DNA of 32,712 nt from Candidatus Gastranaerophilales bacterium (GCA_003150395.1 QAMI01000005.1:1-32712), one strand, 5' to 3'; shown: positions 6,730-13,600, numbered from the stretch's first letter. Notes: generated by a model from the letters alone, not told the origin. Numbers and translations are program-made.

Positions 6730-6933
6730 ATGGTAATTATCAATATATACAATGTTAAATGGAAAAGACGTTATACAAGGAAAGAGCTGTGTGAATTAAC
6801 TGGTATCAGTCCTGCAACACTCACAAAACTTACAAAAGGAGAGCATGTAGATGTCAAAATCAGCACTCTTGAAAAACTTGCGAAATTCTTTGGATGCCGC
6901 GTCGTTGACCTCATTGAAGAAATTCCTGATTAA
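6730..6933 (+). CDS. Small XRE/HTH_26-type regulator, copy 2 of a tandem pair
   Basis: This 67-aa paralogue of the preceding gene aligns without gaps: VKWKRRYTRKELCELTGIS and TKGEHVDVKISTLEKLAKFFGCRVVDLIEEIPD correspond residue by residue. Sequence divergence shows the duplication is not recent. There is no clear ribosome binding site; the 5-bp gap to copy 1 suggests coupled translation. The stop codon at 6931-6933 is followed 4 bp later by the -35 box of the first antisense RNA promoter, so the regulator and the RNA module are packed together. Confidence 0.87.
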   Translation: MVIINIYNVKWKRRYTRKELCELTGISPATLTKLTKGEHVDVKISTLEKLAKFFGCRVVDLIEEIPD

Positions 6934-6937
6934 AGGG

Positions 6938-6965
6938 TTGAAAATTTGTAAAAGTGCGTTATAAT
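6938..6965 (+). promoter_or_regulatory. Promoter of antisense RNA A
   Basis: TTGAAA (6938-6943), 16 bp, TATAAT (6960-6965). It points convergently at the peptide gene on the minus strand. The surrounding 47 bp (6932-6978) match the promoter of module B in 45 positions. Confidence 0.7.
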
Positions 6966-6971
6966 AAAAGA

Positions 6972-7023
6972 AAGGGCGTGCGGATTGCACTCCGCACTAT
7001 AAAGCCCCCTATTTTGTTGGTTT
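6972..7023 (+). ncRNA. Predicted antisense RNA A (antitoxin-like)
   Basis: RNA expected from about 6972. It opens with a hairpin GTGCGGA (6978-6984)/TCCGCAC (6991-6997), closed outside by GGGC (6974-6977) and GCCC (7004-7007), and then becomes T-rich. It is complementary to the 3' end of peptide mRNA A. The same palindrome read on the minus strand ends in TTTCTTTT and would terminate that mRNA. The 3' end is uncertain: the RNA may be about 50 nt or may read on through the peptide gene. Confidence 0.5.
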
Positions 7024-7086
7024 AAGCGTTATGATTATCAAAAAGATAAGCCATAGCGCTTTTTCAGTAATACTGAATTCCAACAT
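7009..7086 (-). CDS. Hydrophobic 25-aa peptide A, toxin-like
   Basis: Very short ORF with an optimal ribosome binding site: AAAGGAGGT (7091-7099) with GGAGG 5 nt before the ATG at 7086. The peptide has an FSITEKALWLI N-terminal half, then a single hydrophobic helix FLIIITLK and a basic tail. It is nearly the same as copy C at 24575-24649 and shares the TE-x-L core and helix with copy B. The leader can fold onto the start codon and a convergent promoter produces an opposing RNA. These are the hallmarks of a type I toxin (Fst, TxpA, Ibs-like in style, not in sequence). No known family is recognised. Confidence 0.65.
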   Translation of the reverse strand: MLEFSITEKALWLIFLIIITLKPTK

Positions 7087-7159
7087 TCTCACCTCCTTTC
7101 ATGGTAAACAAAATTTAAAGTTCGTGCCACGAAGTAAGATGTAGTGTCGGGGCTTGCCC
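7087..7159 (-). promoter_or_regulatory. Structured leader of peptide mRNA A
   Basis: The minus-strand leader starts with GGGCAAGCCC (complement of 7150-7159), a potential 5'-end hairpin. It contains ACATCTTAC (complement of 7134-7142), which can pair with GTGAGAATGT (complement of 7083-7092), covering the end of the ribosome binding site and the ATG with one bulge and one G-U pair. A TAGATT box 4 nt upstream of the GGGC is a possible -10 (complement of 7164-7169); its -35 is weak. Confidence 0.5.
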
Positions 7160-7266
7160 TCAAAATCTATGATACCAACTATAACGTAAGATACATCATA
7201 TGTTTATTGGATTTATTATTAATTAACTAACTTGATAAACTCGAAATGTCGAATTCTATTAAAGGG

Positions 7267-7294
7267 TTGAAAATTTGCAAAAATGCGTTATAAT
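7267..7294 (+). promoter_or_regulatory. Promoter of antisense RNA B
   Basis: TTGAAA (7267-7272), 16 bp, TATAAT (7289-7294). It is a near-identical duplicate of the module A promoter. Confidence 0.7.
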
Positions 7295-7300
7295 AAAAGA

Positions 7301-7354
7301 AAGGGCGGGACAAGTTCCAGCTTGCCCCATTAAAAGCCCCTTTTAGTTGTTTTT
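7301..7354 (+). ncRNA. Predicted antisense RNA B (antitoxin-like)
   Basis: RNA expected from about 7301. GGGACAAG (7307-7314) pairs with CTTGCCCC (7321-7328) with one mismatch, closed by GGGC (7303-7306) and GCCC (7336-7339). A T-rich tail at 7341-7354 could terminate it. The region is complementary to the 3' end of peptide gene B, and the hairpin on the minus strand ends in TTTCTTTT as a terminator for the peptide mRNA. Ends are predicted only. Confidence 0.5.
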
Positions 7355-7408
7355 GAGAACTAGCAGTATCAGTAAGATTATTGCTAGTTCTTCTGTATTA
7401 ACAACCAC
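7343..7408 (-). CDS. Hydrophobic 21-aa peptide B, toxin-like
   Basis: The GTG at 7408 opens a 21-aa peptide, MVVNTEELAIILLILLVLKN plus a final Asn, with the TEE-x-A core and hydrophobic helix of copies A and C. AAAGGAGGTGA upstream puts GGAGG 7 nt from the GTG. An ATG 2 nt earlier (7410) in another frame encodes only eight codons. Ribosomes may start there and fail, or the copy may be decaying. The mRNA promoter is good: TTAACA (complement of 7509-7514), 16 bp, TATACT (complement of 7487-7492). A type I toxin-like role is inferred from the arrangement shared with the other copies. Confidence 0.55.
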   Translation of the reverse strand: MVVNTEELAIILLILLVLKNN

Positions 7409-7514
7409 ATTATCACCTCCTTTCCGGTTAACAAATTTCAAGTCCGTGCCGCAAAGTAAGATGAATATTTCAGGGCTTGCCCTTTTAGTATAAAATAACA
7501 AAACTTTATGTTAA
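7409..7514 (-). promoter_or_regulatory. Promoter and leader of peptide mRNA B
   Basis: TTAACA, 16 bp, TATACT, then after 4 nt the leader begins with GGGCAAGCCC (complement of 7473-7482). CATCTTAC (complement of 7456-7463) can partly pair with the start region GTGATAATG (complement of 7408-7416). CATCTTACTT followed closely by GGCACG is shared with leader A. Confidence 0.6.
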
Positions 7515-7601
7515 TTAAATCCTTTATTTTGCGGATTTATTATTAATAAATTTTGCTGCACAACAAGGATTATTGCCAAATCTATACTTTTATTTCTTTT
7601 G

Positions 7602-7610
7602 TGGTAAGAT
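7602..7610 (+). promoter_or_regulatory. Extended -10 promoter of the zupT-like gene
   Basis: TGGTAAGAT matches the extended -10 nonamer seen before era and secA. Transcription would start near 7617, leaving a leader of about 16 nt that contains the ribosome binding site GGAAGG (7617-7622). Confidence 0.5.
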
Positions 7611-7632
7611 ATTCGCGGAAGGAAACGAAATT

Positions 7633-8436
7633 ATGAATTTACCGCAAAACTTTGTTCCAGCAATGCTTATGACTTTGTTCGCAGGTTTGACCACCGCAAT
7701 AGGCGGTGCAATCGCATTTATGGTTAAAAAAGATAACTTGAAAGCTCTTTCTATAGGTCTCGGATTTTCAGCAGGCGTTATGATATTTTTGTCATTTACG
7801 GATATAATTCCTGAGGCTGGAGAAATGCTTTCAGTAAACTTTCCAAATACACATGAATGGCTGGTATTTTTCGGATTTATCGCGGGTATTGTTGTTGCAA
7901 TCCTGATTGACTATTTCCTGCCCGACCATGTTGACCCTGATGAACTTGCAGATCCGGAGGGGCCGTGTACCCACCATCACAAAATTAAGCGTGCCGGGCT
8001 TTTGACTGCAATCGCTATATGTGTTCACAATTTTCCGGAAGGAATGGCAACATTTTTGACTACAACGCAAAATTTGACTCTTGGAATTTCTGTCGGACTT
8101 GCGATTGCAATCCATAACATTCCTGAAGGAATTGCTGTTGCACTGCCGATTTATCATGTTACAGGGAAAAAAAGATATGCGATGCTTTATGCATCCTTGT
8201 CAGGGATTACCGAACCAATAGGGGCGCTAATAGGTATGGTTTTGTTCTCGCTGTTTTTGCCGCAAATTCTTGTAGGAATTCTTTTAGCGGCAGTCGCGGG
8301 AATTATGATTTACCTTTCGTTTGACACTTTGCTTCCACTTTCGAGGGAGTACGGAAACTGGCACCTTTCAATGATTGGAATTGTAACCGGAATTCTTTTT
8401 ATTTGGACAAGTTTAATTTTATTAGGCCATGGATAA
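7633..8436 (+). CDS. zupT: ZIP-family metal transporter, ZupT-like
   Basis: This is a membrane protein that imports divalent metals such as zinc or iron. The 267-aa length is normal for ZupT. Eight hydrophobic segments can be traced. The metal-binding signatures HNFPEG (132-137) and HNIPEG (161-166) lie in TM4 and TM5, and a His-rich loop THHHK near 113-117 precedes TM4. The ATG at 7633 is chosen because GGAAGG at 7617-7622 precedes it and because it follows the promoter; an earlier in-frame start would lie inside the promoter. A strong terminator follows. Metal preference cannot be read from the sequence. Confidence 0.93.
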   Translation: MNLPQNFVPAMLMTLFAGLTTAIGGAIAFMVKKDNLKALSIGLGFSAGVMIFLSFTDIIPEAGEMLSVNFPNTHEWLVFFGFIAGIVVAILIDYFLPDHVDPDELADPEGPCTHHHKIKRAGLLTAIAICVHNFPEGMATFLTTTQNLTLGISVGLAIAIHNIPEGIAVALPIYHVTGKKRYAMLYASLSGITEPIGALIGMVLFSLFLPQILVGILLAAVAGIMIYLSFDTLLPLSREYGNWHLSMIGIVTGILFIWTSLILLGHG

Positions 8437-8452
8437 TAAATACTTATATAAA

Positions 8453-8493
8453 AAAAGCGGTAAGAGCTTGTATGGAGTTCTTACCGCTTTTAG
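8453..8493 (+). terminator. Terminator after the zupT-like gene
   Basis: A perfect 13-bp stem AAAAGCGGTAAGA (8453-8465)/TCTTACCGCTTTT (8479-8491). Confidence 0.85.
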
Positions 8494-8532
8494 TTTTGAT
8501 TCAGGCTTTTCTGCTATTTTTGTAAGTAGAAA

Positions 8533-8567
8533 TACGGACGTAATTTCCTTTACGTGGAATTACGGAC
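8533..8567. promoter_or_regulatory. Nested direct and inverted repeats, possible operator
   Basis: TACGGAC occurs at 8533-8539 and 8561-8567. Between them GTAATTTCC (8540-8548) faces GGAATTAC (8556-8563). The group lies just before a TATACT -10 box at 8590-8595, a position where a regulator could act. Confidence 0.35.
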
Positions 8568-8601
8568 TTTTATTTTTTTGCAAATAGTTTATACTCATAA
8601 A

Positions 8602-8862
8602 TGTAGACAGGTTGAACAAAACAGAAGGGAAGAAGCGTTCAGCTGTTTGGGAGAAATAATGGGATATAATCATTGCCGTGTGGCTTTATGTAAGACACTG
8701 AACGGTCCAATTCTCTGTACCTTGAAAACCGGATTGTACATAAATAAAACTTTTTATACAAAACCTAAAATCCACCTCTGCCGATAAATGCTATCTTATA
8801 TCGGAAATATTCTTAAATTATCTTACTCTTTCGGGAGGAGGCACTTCCTCCCGGTTTCTTTA
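8602..8862 (+). ncRNA. Probable structured non-coding RNA unit, class unknown
   Basis: The 505-bp gap between the transporter and the LuxR-type gene holds a TATACT -10 box (8590-8595) and ends in a strong terminator (8832-8860). Hairpins seen between them: ACAG/CTGT plus TGAAC/GTTCA (8607-8645), CCGTGT...ACAC...CGG (about 8678-8706), a stem around TTGT...ACAA near 8735-8763 and CCGATA/TATCGG (8781-8804). The one long ORF here (8554-8787) starts GTG without a ribosome binding site and has no coding character. It does not carry the RNase P, tmRNA or SRP core motifs I know. 6S RNA cannot be excluded. Confidence 0.4.
8832..8860 (+). terminator. Rho-independent terminator
   Basis: CGGGAGGA (8832-8839) and TCCTCCCG (8846-8853) form a perfect 8-bp stem with a 6-nt loop, followed by GTTTCTTT. 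Confidence 0.85.
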
Positions 8863-8941
8863 GCCGGAAATATTGTTAAGAAAGAAGGGTTTGTGTAAGT
8901 TAAGATTGAGTTATAACTTGAATAATTAAGGAATTAAGTTA

Positions 8942-9157
8942 ATGACTTTATTATCGCCAAAGGAAGTGAAAGTTTTGACTTTGGTTGCAGAAGGTTATAC
9001 TGACAAAGAAGTTGGTAAAGAGTTAAAACTTTCAGAACGCACTGTTCAGACTTATTTAGGTAGAATATTACAAAAACTCAGTGCGAGAAACAGGGTTAAT
9101 GCAGCAGTTTTATTTTTCATGCAATATCCGGAAAAATACGGACAAAGTATAAAATAA
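8942..9157 (+). CDS. LuxR/GerE-type HTH protein
   Basis: This 71-aa protein consists of a LuxR_C/GerE DNA-binding domain only: LLSPKEVKVLTLVAEGYTDKEVGKELKLSERTVQTYLGRILQKL. It lacks any receiver or ligand-binding domain. The start at 8942 follows AAGGA. It is the first gene of the virion island, 12 bp before the amidase gene, and could be the activator of this transcription unit; TAAGAT at 8901-8906 may be its -10 box. Stand-alone GerE domains are also found in phages and spore formers, so the role is inferred from position. Confidence 0.88.
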   Translation: MTLLSPKEVKVLTLVAEGYTDKEVGKELKLSERTVQTYLGRILQKLSARNRVNAAVLFFMQYPEKYGQSIK

Positions 9158-9169
9158 ATAAGGAAAACC

Positions 9170-9667
9170 ATGAAAAGAATCATAATTCACTGGACTGCCG
9201 GTGGATATTATCCAACTACGGCAGAAAAAGAAGTTTACCATTTTCTTGTAGATAAAGACGGGAAAGTTTATAACGGAAAATTTGCACCTGAAAACAACTT
9301 AAAATGCGTAAAAGGCTGTTATGCAGCACACACCGGCGGGGGCAATACTGCATCAATCGGGGTTGCAATATGTGCAATGGCTGGATTTAAGAATAAAAAT
9401 TCCTGCGGGGCTTATCCTATCAAGCCTGTCCAGTTTGAAGCAGCAATGAAGCTTTGTGCTGACCTGGCCTTAAAATATAAAATTCCGGTAAGTGCTTCAA
9501 CTGTTATGACGCATTATGAATTTGGTATGAAAAATCCAAACACTTCAAGTGCGGGAAAGATTGATATAACTTACCTGCCGCCCTATCCATGGGTTGATAA
9601 AAATGACGCGGGAAGCTTTATTCGTTCGAAAATCAAATGGTATATATCAAAAGCGAAAGAGGTTTAA
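9170..9667 (+). CDS. N-acetylmuramoyl-L-alanine amidase, phage endolysin-like
   Basis: Zinc amidase (Amidase_2/PGRP fold) that cuts the bond between MurNAc and L-Ala in peptidoglycan. The 165-aa single domain resembles T7 lysozyme in length. Probable zinc ligands are His7 in IIIHWTAG, His115 in MTHYEF and Asp132 in KIDITYLP, in place of the Cys of T7. YAAHTGGGNTASIGVAI is the central family motif. No signal peptide is present, so release would need a holin; a candidate lies at the other end of the island. The ribosome binding site is AAGGAAAA. It ends 2 bp before the next gene. Confidence 0.92.
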   Translation: MKRIIIHWTAGGYYPTTAEKEVYHFLVDKDGKVYNGKFAPENNLKCVKGCYAAHTGGGNTASIGVAICAMAGFKNKNSCGAYPIKPVQFEAAMKLCADLALKYKIPVSASTVMTHYEFGMKNPNTSSAGKIDITYLPPYPWVDKNDAGSFIRSKIKWYISKAKEV

Positions 9668-9669
9668 TT

Positions 9670-11190
9670 ATGGAAACTGCTTATTACAACTTATCAGGCG
9701 GAATTAATCAGGCTCTGACCAAAACGGAACTTGGTGTGGATACAAAGAAAATGTACTGGGCGGACAGTCAGAATATCCAGATTTACAAAAACAGAGGAAT
9801 TGAAAAGCAGCTTGGAAATACAATTCTTTGTACAATACCTGAAAACGAAGGAATTACAGGCATGCATGAAATGATTTATAAAGATGATTCCAAGCTTGTC
9901 ATAACAACAGAGGCCGGCAGTATTTATATTTTTAAGCCGCAAAACAACCAGCTCATCAAGCTTGACAAAACGCTTACAGGTAAAAAAACTCACTTTGCCT
10001 CTTTTTTAAACGGTGTTTTATGCATAAGCGAAAGCGACGGATTATTTTATATAAAAAATAATGCGGACTTTGATATTGTGGAATGTGAACTGAACAATGC
10101 ATCAGGCGAAAGAGTTAAGGGTGAAGTTTTGACTGTTTACAGAAGCCGGGTATGGGTTGCAAGCGGTTCTACAATTTATTATTCAGCTCTTGGCTCTTAT
10201 ACAGACTTTACAACAGAAGACGATGCGGGTTATATAAGCGATTTTCATACAGATACCTCTGAAATTACGGCTTTGAAAGCTTACAAGGATTATCTTGCAA
10301 TTTACAAAAAAGATATGGTTTATCTTTTAACCGGCATAAGTCCATCTGATTTTGCAATTGTACCATTTGCCGACAGAGGAACAACCGCTCCCGGAAGTGT
10401 TGTGAATGTTGATAACAAACAATATTTTTTAACCTCCGGAATTTATGCGCTTGAACAAGTCGGTGAATTAAATCAAATTCAGCTTGGTTCTGAAATTTCT
10501 CAGAAGATAAAGCCGGAATTTGAAAATTTTAACAAAAAGTCTTTATCTGCATCTATTTGCGTTCACTATGCAGACAAAAACCAGATGTGGTTTTTTATTC
10601 CATATAATTCTGATGATTATTACCATACAATCTGGATTAATGATTATGTTAACAAAGCCTGGTATAAAAGAGTTGTTCCGCAGGATGTTACAAGCGCCTG
10701 TTTGTTTGAAGATTACGTAGTAACAGGCGATGCTTCAGGAAATGTATATCGTGAGGATTACGGAAATTCTTTTGCCGGTGAACCTATAAAATTCATGTGG
10801 AAATCTCCGTTTTTGGCAATCGGTTCTGCACATCACAGAAAAGTTATTGATGAATTTTATTTTGTTTTGGATGATGCAAGCGATAATAAATTTGATTTTT
10901 CTGTTTATAAGGATTATGACGGCCAGTATGCTGATGATCCTGAAAAAATCTATTCATCACACTTTGAACATCTCATTTGGGCTGATGATACAACTTCAGA
11001 TGACTTACCCTGCCACTGGACGCCTGACGATGCTGAAATACCGGTTTGGCCGGTTAATAAAGACGTTTTGGAAAAAGCCGAAATTTCAGAAGCAAATTAT
11101 GCAATTCAATTGTGTGTTGAAGGCTCAGGAGTGAATGAAAATGCGACAATTATCGGCCTTCAATTCAGAGAAATATATAACGATGACTAG
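9670..11190 (+). CDS. P22 gp10-like DNA stabilisation / tail hub protein
   Basis: This 506-aa phage structural protein is beta-rich. YRSRVWVASGSTIYYSALGSYTDF is the kind of segment found in podoviral packaged-DNA stabilisation proteins and tail-tube hub proteins, which seal the portal after packaging. Other repeated short beta elements occur through residues 40-300. The start at 9670 follows AAAGAGG and leaves 2 bp after the amidase stop. No signal peptide or TM segment. The structural class is likely; the exact equivalent (gp10, T7 gp12 or other) is not settled by eye. Confidence 0.7.
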   Translation: METAYYNLSGGINQALTKTELGVDTKKMYWADSQNIQIYKNRGIEKQLGNTILCTIPENEGITGMHEMIYKDDSKLVITTEAGSIYIFKPQNNQLIKLDKTLTGKKTHFASFLNGVLCISESDGLFYIKNNADFDIVECELNNASGERVKGEVLTVYRSRVWVASGSTIYYSALGSYTDFTTEDDAGYISDFHTDTSEITALKAYKDYLAIYKKDMVYLLTGISPSDFAIVPFADRGTTAPGSVVNVDNKQYFLTSGIYALEQVGELNQIQLGSEISQKIKPEFENFNKKSLSASICVHYADKNQMWFFIPYNSDDYYHTIWINDYVNKAWYKRVVPQDVTSACLFEDYVVTGDASGNVYREDYGNSFAGEPIKFMWKSPFLAIGSAHHRKVIDEFYFVLDDASDNKFDFSVYKDYDGQYADDPEKIYSSHFEHLIWADDTTSDDLPCHWTPDDAEIPVWPVNKDVLEKAEISEANYAIQLCVEGSGVNENATIIGLQFREIYNDD

Positions 11191-11247
11191 CACCACTCAT
11201 ATTTATAACCAGTATTTACACTATTAAGCACGAAAGGAAACTTGAAA

Positions 11248-12108
11248 ATGTCACAAAACACAAATTCTTACTCTGCATTTATTCCGGAGATTTGGAGTGC
11301 AAAGCTAAACACAATGCTTGAAAAAGATTGTGTAATGCTTCAGTGCGTAAACAGAAATTACGAAGGCGAAATCAAAAATCAGGGCGATAAAGTGAAAATT
11401 ATAACCCCTGCCGCAGTCGAAATTTCCACTTTAGATACAAATTCAATCACATATAAAGAATTGACTCCGACATCAATGGATTTAGTGATTGACCAGAAAA
11501 AATTCTTTGCTTTTAAAATTAATGACGTTGCACAGGTGCAGTCAAATGCCGATATTATGGAAGCTCACCTTACAAACGCTAAAAATGCTATTGAAGAAGT
11601 TCAGGATGCATATTTGCTTTCAATGCATGCAAATGTAGACGAAAACAATATTGTAGGTTCAGACTCTGCACCTATTGCATTAAGCAAATCAACAATTTAC
11701 GAACAGTTCGTAAAACTTGCAATGAAATTGAAAGATGCAAACGCTGTTAAAGCCGGCAAACGTCCTTGGGTTGTAATTAATCCGCTTGTTGAATCTTACC
11801 TGCTTCAAAGTACAGAATTCATCGGCGCAAACAATGTTGCTGACGAAACTTTAAGAGAAGGCGCAATCGGAAGAATTGCCGGCATGGACGTTTTAGTAAG
11901 TACAAACTTAACAGCGGTTTCAAATAAATACTATATTTTAGCCGGAACAAACGATGCAATCACATTCGCTTCACAGCTTTCAAAAATCGAAAGCTTAAGA
12001 GACAAAGACAGCTTCTCTGATTTAGTAAGAGGTCTTTACCTTTATGGCGCAAAAACAGTTCAACCGAAAGCTTTGGCTAAAATGGTTGCCACAGTCAGCG
12101 CTTCTTAA
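11248..12108 (+). CDS. Major capsid protein
   Basis: This 286-aa protein resembles HK97-fold coat proteins of the P22/podoviral type. IPEIWSAKLNTMLEKDCVMLQCVNRNYEGEIKNQGDKVKI at the start is a typical N-terminal arm. Later PWVVINPLVESYLLQSTEF and GRIAGMDVLVSTNL match the P domain. No protease or delta-domain is seen. The ATG at 11248 follows AAAGGAAA (11234-11241); the in-frame TTG at 11242 is too close to it. A stable hairpin follows the gene and may set the ratio between coat and scaffold. Confidence 0.85.
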   Translation: MSQNTNSYSAFIPEIWSAKLNTMLEKDCVMLQCVNRNYEGEIKNQGDKVKIITPAAVEISTLDTNSITYKELTPTSMDLVIDQKKFFAFKINDVAQVQSNADIMEAHLTNAKNAIEEVQDAYLLSMHANVDENNIVGSDSAPIALSKSTIYEQFVKLAMKLKDANAVKAGKRPWVVINPLVESYLLQSTEFIGANNVADETLREGAIGRIAGMDVLVSTNLTAVSNKYYILAGTNDAITFASQLSKIESLRDKDSFSDLVRGLYLYGAKTVQPKALAKMVATVSAS

Positions 12109-12123
12109 GCTGCTTAAAAAAGT

Positions 12124-12151
12124 ACCCTTAAATTTCTTTATATTTAGGGGT
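12124..12151 (+). promoter_or_regulatory. Hairpin between coat and scaffold genes
   Basis: ACCCTTAAAT (12124-12133) and ATTTAGGGGT (12142-12151) pair over 10 bp with one T-G pair. There is no T run, so mRNA stabilisation or processing is more likely than termination. Confidence 0.5.
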
Positions 12152-12182
12152 GCTTTCCCCCACAAAACAAGGAGAATGAAAA

Positions 12183-12887
12183 ATGAATCAAAACGATATA
12201 TTAAATCAAGTTTCATCTGCTGCCGTTTCTCAACAACCGGTTGCCGCGCAGTATAATGCGGGAATTCCTTCAGGAACAGCTATGTTTGAAACCGGTGTAA
12301 GTGCCCCGATTCCTGCAGCAACGGATTATGCTGATGCCGTGAGAAAAACTGCCTTAAAAGATTTGGCAATCATAGATAATTTTATGAAATCAGGTATCAT
12401 TAATCCGGTACAAGGACAACATTTGATGAACTATGTACTTAATAAGGCGCGTGAAGTAATAGTACAACAACAGCAGGCCGGTTCATTTATTCCAGCTCAA
12501 GCCGCTGCAGTTTCCGGAATTGATGAATTTACAAGAGAAAATCCTGATTTTTTCAAACAAAATCAGCGAAATCAGGTTTTGGAATACTTGAGAAATTCAA
12601 ACGCGGGTGTTGATAAAGATGAAATTTTGCGGATATCACAGATGATAGAAGCTCTGGAACAGGGCGCAGTTCAAGGATATTTGCAAAAGCAGGCTCACGC
12701 AAAATCATTAAATGACGAAAACGAAGCAGCAAAGCAAAGGTTACGAGCAAACGCCCAGAACCCGAATGCGGCTGAAAATAATGCAAGGATTTTCACACGT
12801 GAGCAAATCGGCAAAATGAGCGGTGCTGAATTTGCCAAAAACGAACGAGCTATAATGGAACAGCTTCGCAAAGGATTAATACGTTAA
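12183..12887 (+). CDS. Probable scaffolding protein
   Basis: This 234-aa Ala/Gln/Asn-rich protein looks helical with no enzyme motif. The second half (ENPDFFKQNQRNQVLEYL to FAKNERAIMEQLRKGLIR) is charged and helical with a basic C-terminal end, as in podoviral scaffolds that bind coat through a basic C-terminal helix-turn-helix. The ribosome binding site is AAGGAGAA. The assignment rests on composition and on position next to the coat gene; here scaffold follows coat, the reverse of P22. Confidence 0.6.
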   Translation: MNQNDILNQVSSAAVSQQPVAAQYNAGIPSGTAMFETGVSAPIPAATDYADAVRKTALKDLAIIDNFMKSGIINPVQGQHLMNYVLNKAREVIVQQQQAGSFIPAQAAAVSGIDEFTRENPDFFKQNQRNQVLEYLRNSNAGVDKDEILRISQMIEALEQGAVQGYLQKQAHAKSLNDENEAAKQRLRANAQNPNAAENNARIFTREQIGKMSGAEFAKNERAIMEQLRKGLIR

Positions 12888-12903
12888 TCCCGGCAAATTA
12901 GAT

Positions 12904-12941
12904 AAATCTCCGGGCGGCAGATTTGCTGCCCCGGAAGATTT
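12904..12941 (+). promoter_or_regulatory. Strong intergenic hairpin
   Basis: Stacked stems AAATCT/AGATTT, CCGG/CCGG and GGCA/TGCC with small bulges lie between the scaffold-like and connector genes. No T run follows. Confidence 0.55.
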
Positions 12942-12961
12942 ATAAAATCCAAGGAGAAAAT

Positions 12962-13600
12962 ATGAATTATTTTGAATTAGTTAATAAATGTCTTGTCGAA
13001 CTCAATTACAAACAGGTTAACGCATTTTCTGAACTTACCAAAAACGACCATAAAAAAATTAAAAATATTATAAATGTTATTAATAATGAAGTTTGCGGTT
13101 ATGACAACTGGAATTTCAAACTCAGAAAATCAGAAGTTACACTTGCTAAAAACACAAATGAGATTGACAATCCGGTTGACGGAAGAATTGCATCAATTGT
13201 AATCGACGGGCATGTTTACAAATATTTTGACAAACCCGAACTTTACATAATGAAGCAGGCTCCCAAAAATTCTTACAGCTGCTTTAATGACAAACTTCTT
13301 CTCCCGGAATTTGAAGAAGAAAAATTAATAAATATTGTCTATTATACTGCAAACAGCGTCATAACAGGGGATGGCAAGGAAAAGAAAATTCTGGAAGCAG
13401 AAACTGACAAATCTCTTATTCCGGACGTTTTTGCCGAACCTATTCTTGTTTACGGAACCTGTATGCGCTTAAAAGCAAATCCGCAGCATGTAAAATTCAG
13501 CTATTGGTTAAGCATGTACAACACAGCTCTTGCAACCATGCGCTCAAAAATTTCGATAGATTCAAATGCCGCACCTTCTGTAAAAATGCACAGGTATTAG
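12962..13600 (+). CDS. Head-tail connector / gp4-like protein
   Basis: This 212-aa protein starts MNYFELVNKCLVELNYKQV, which resembles the N terminus of podoviral head-to-tail connector proteins (P22 gp4, T7 gp11 type) that attach below the portal. The ATG at 12962 follows AAGGAGAA. There are no membrane segments. The assignment is supported by the opening helix and by its place between scaffold and terminase genes. The central part IVIDGHVYKYFDKPELYIMK is not diagnostic. Confidence 0.6.
   Translation: MNYFELVNKCLVELNYKQVNAFSELTKNDHKKIKNIINVINNEVCGYDNWNFKLRKSEVTLAKNTNEIDNPVDGRIASIVIDGHVYKYFDKPELYIMKQAPKNSYSCFNDKLLLPEFEEEKLINIVYYTANSVITGDGKEKKILEAETDKSLIPDVFAEPILVYGTCMRLKANPQHVKFSYWLSMYNTALATMRSKISIDSNAAPSVKMHRY

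Larger units (their letters stand above)
6932..7558. repeat. Tandem duplication of the peptide/antisense module (A and B)
   Basis: Unit A (about 6932-7225) and unit B (about 7261-7558) repeat the same order: antisense promoter, hairpin, minus-strand peptide gene, leader, minus-strand promoter. Identity is highest in the antisense promoter block (45 of 47) and in short leader boxes. GGATTTATTATTAAT recurs at the end of each unit. Confidence 0.7.

Noticed and set aside
8554..8787. 77-codon open frame between the transporter and the LuxR-type gene
   Set aside because: Starts with GTG without a ribosome binding site, has odd composition and runs through RNA hairpins and a promoter. Treated as part of a non-coding RNA unit.
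8602..8862. phi29-type packaging RNA at the edge of the virion island
   Set aside because: The island has a classical two-subunit terminase, not a phi29-type motor, so a pRNA is not expected. No matching fold was recognised.
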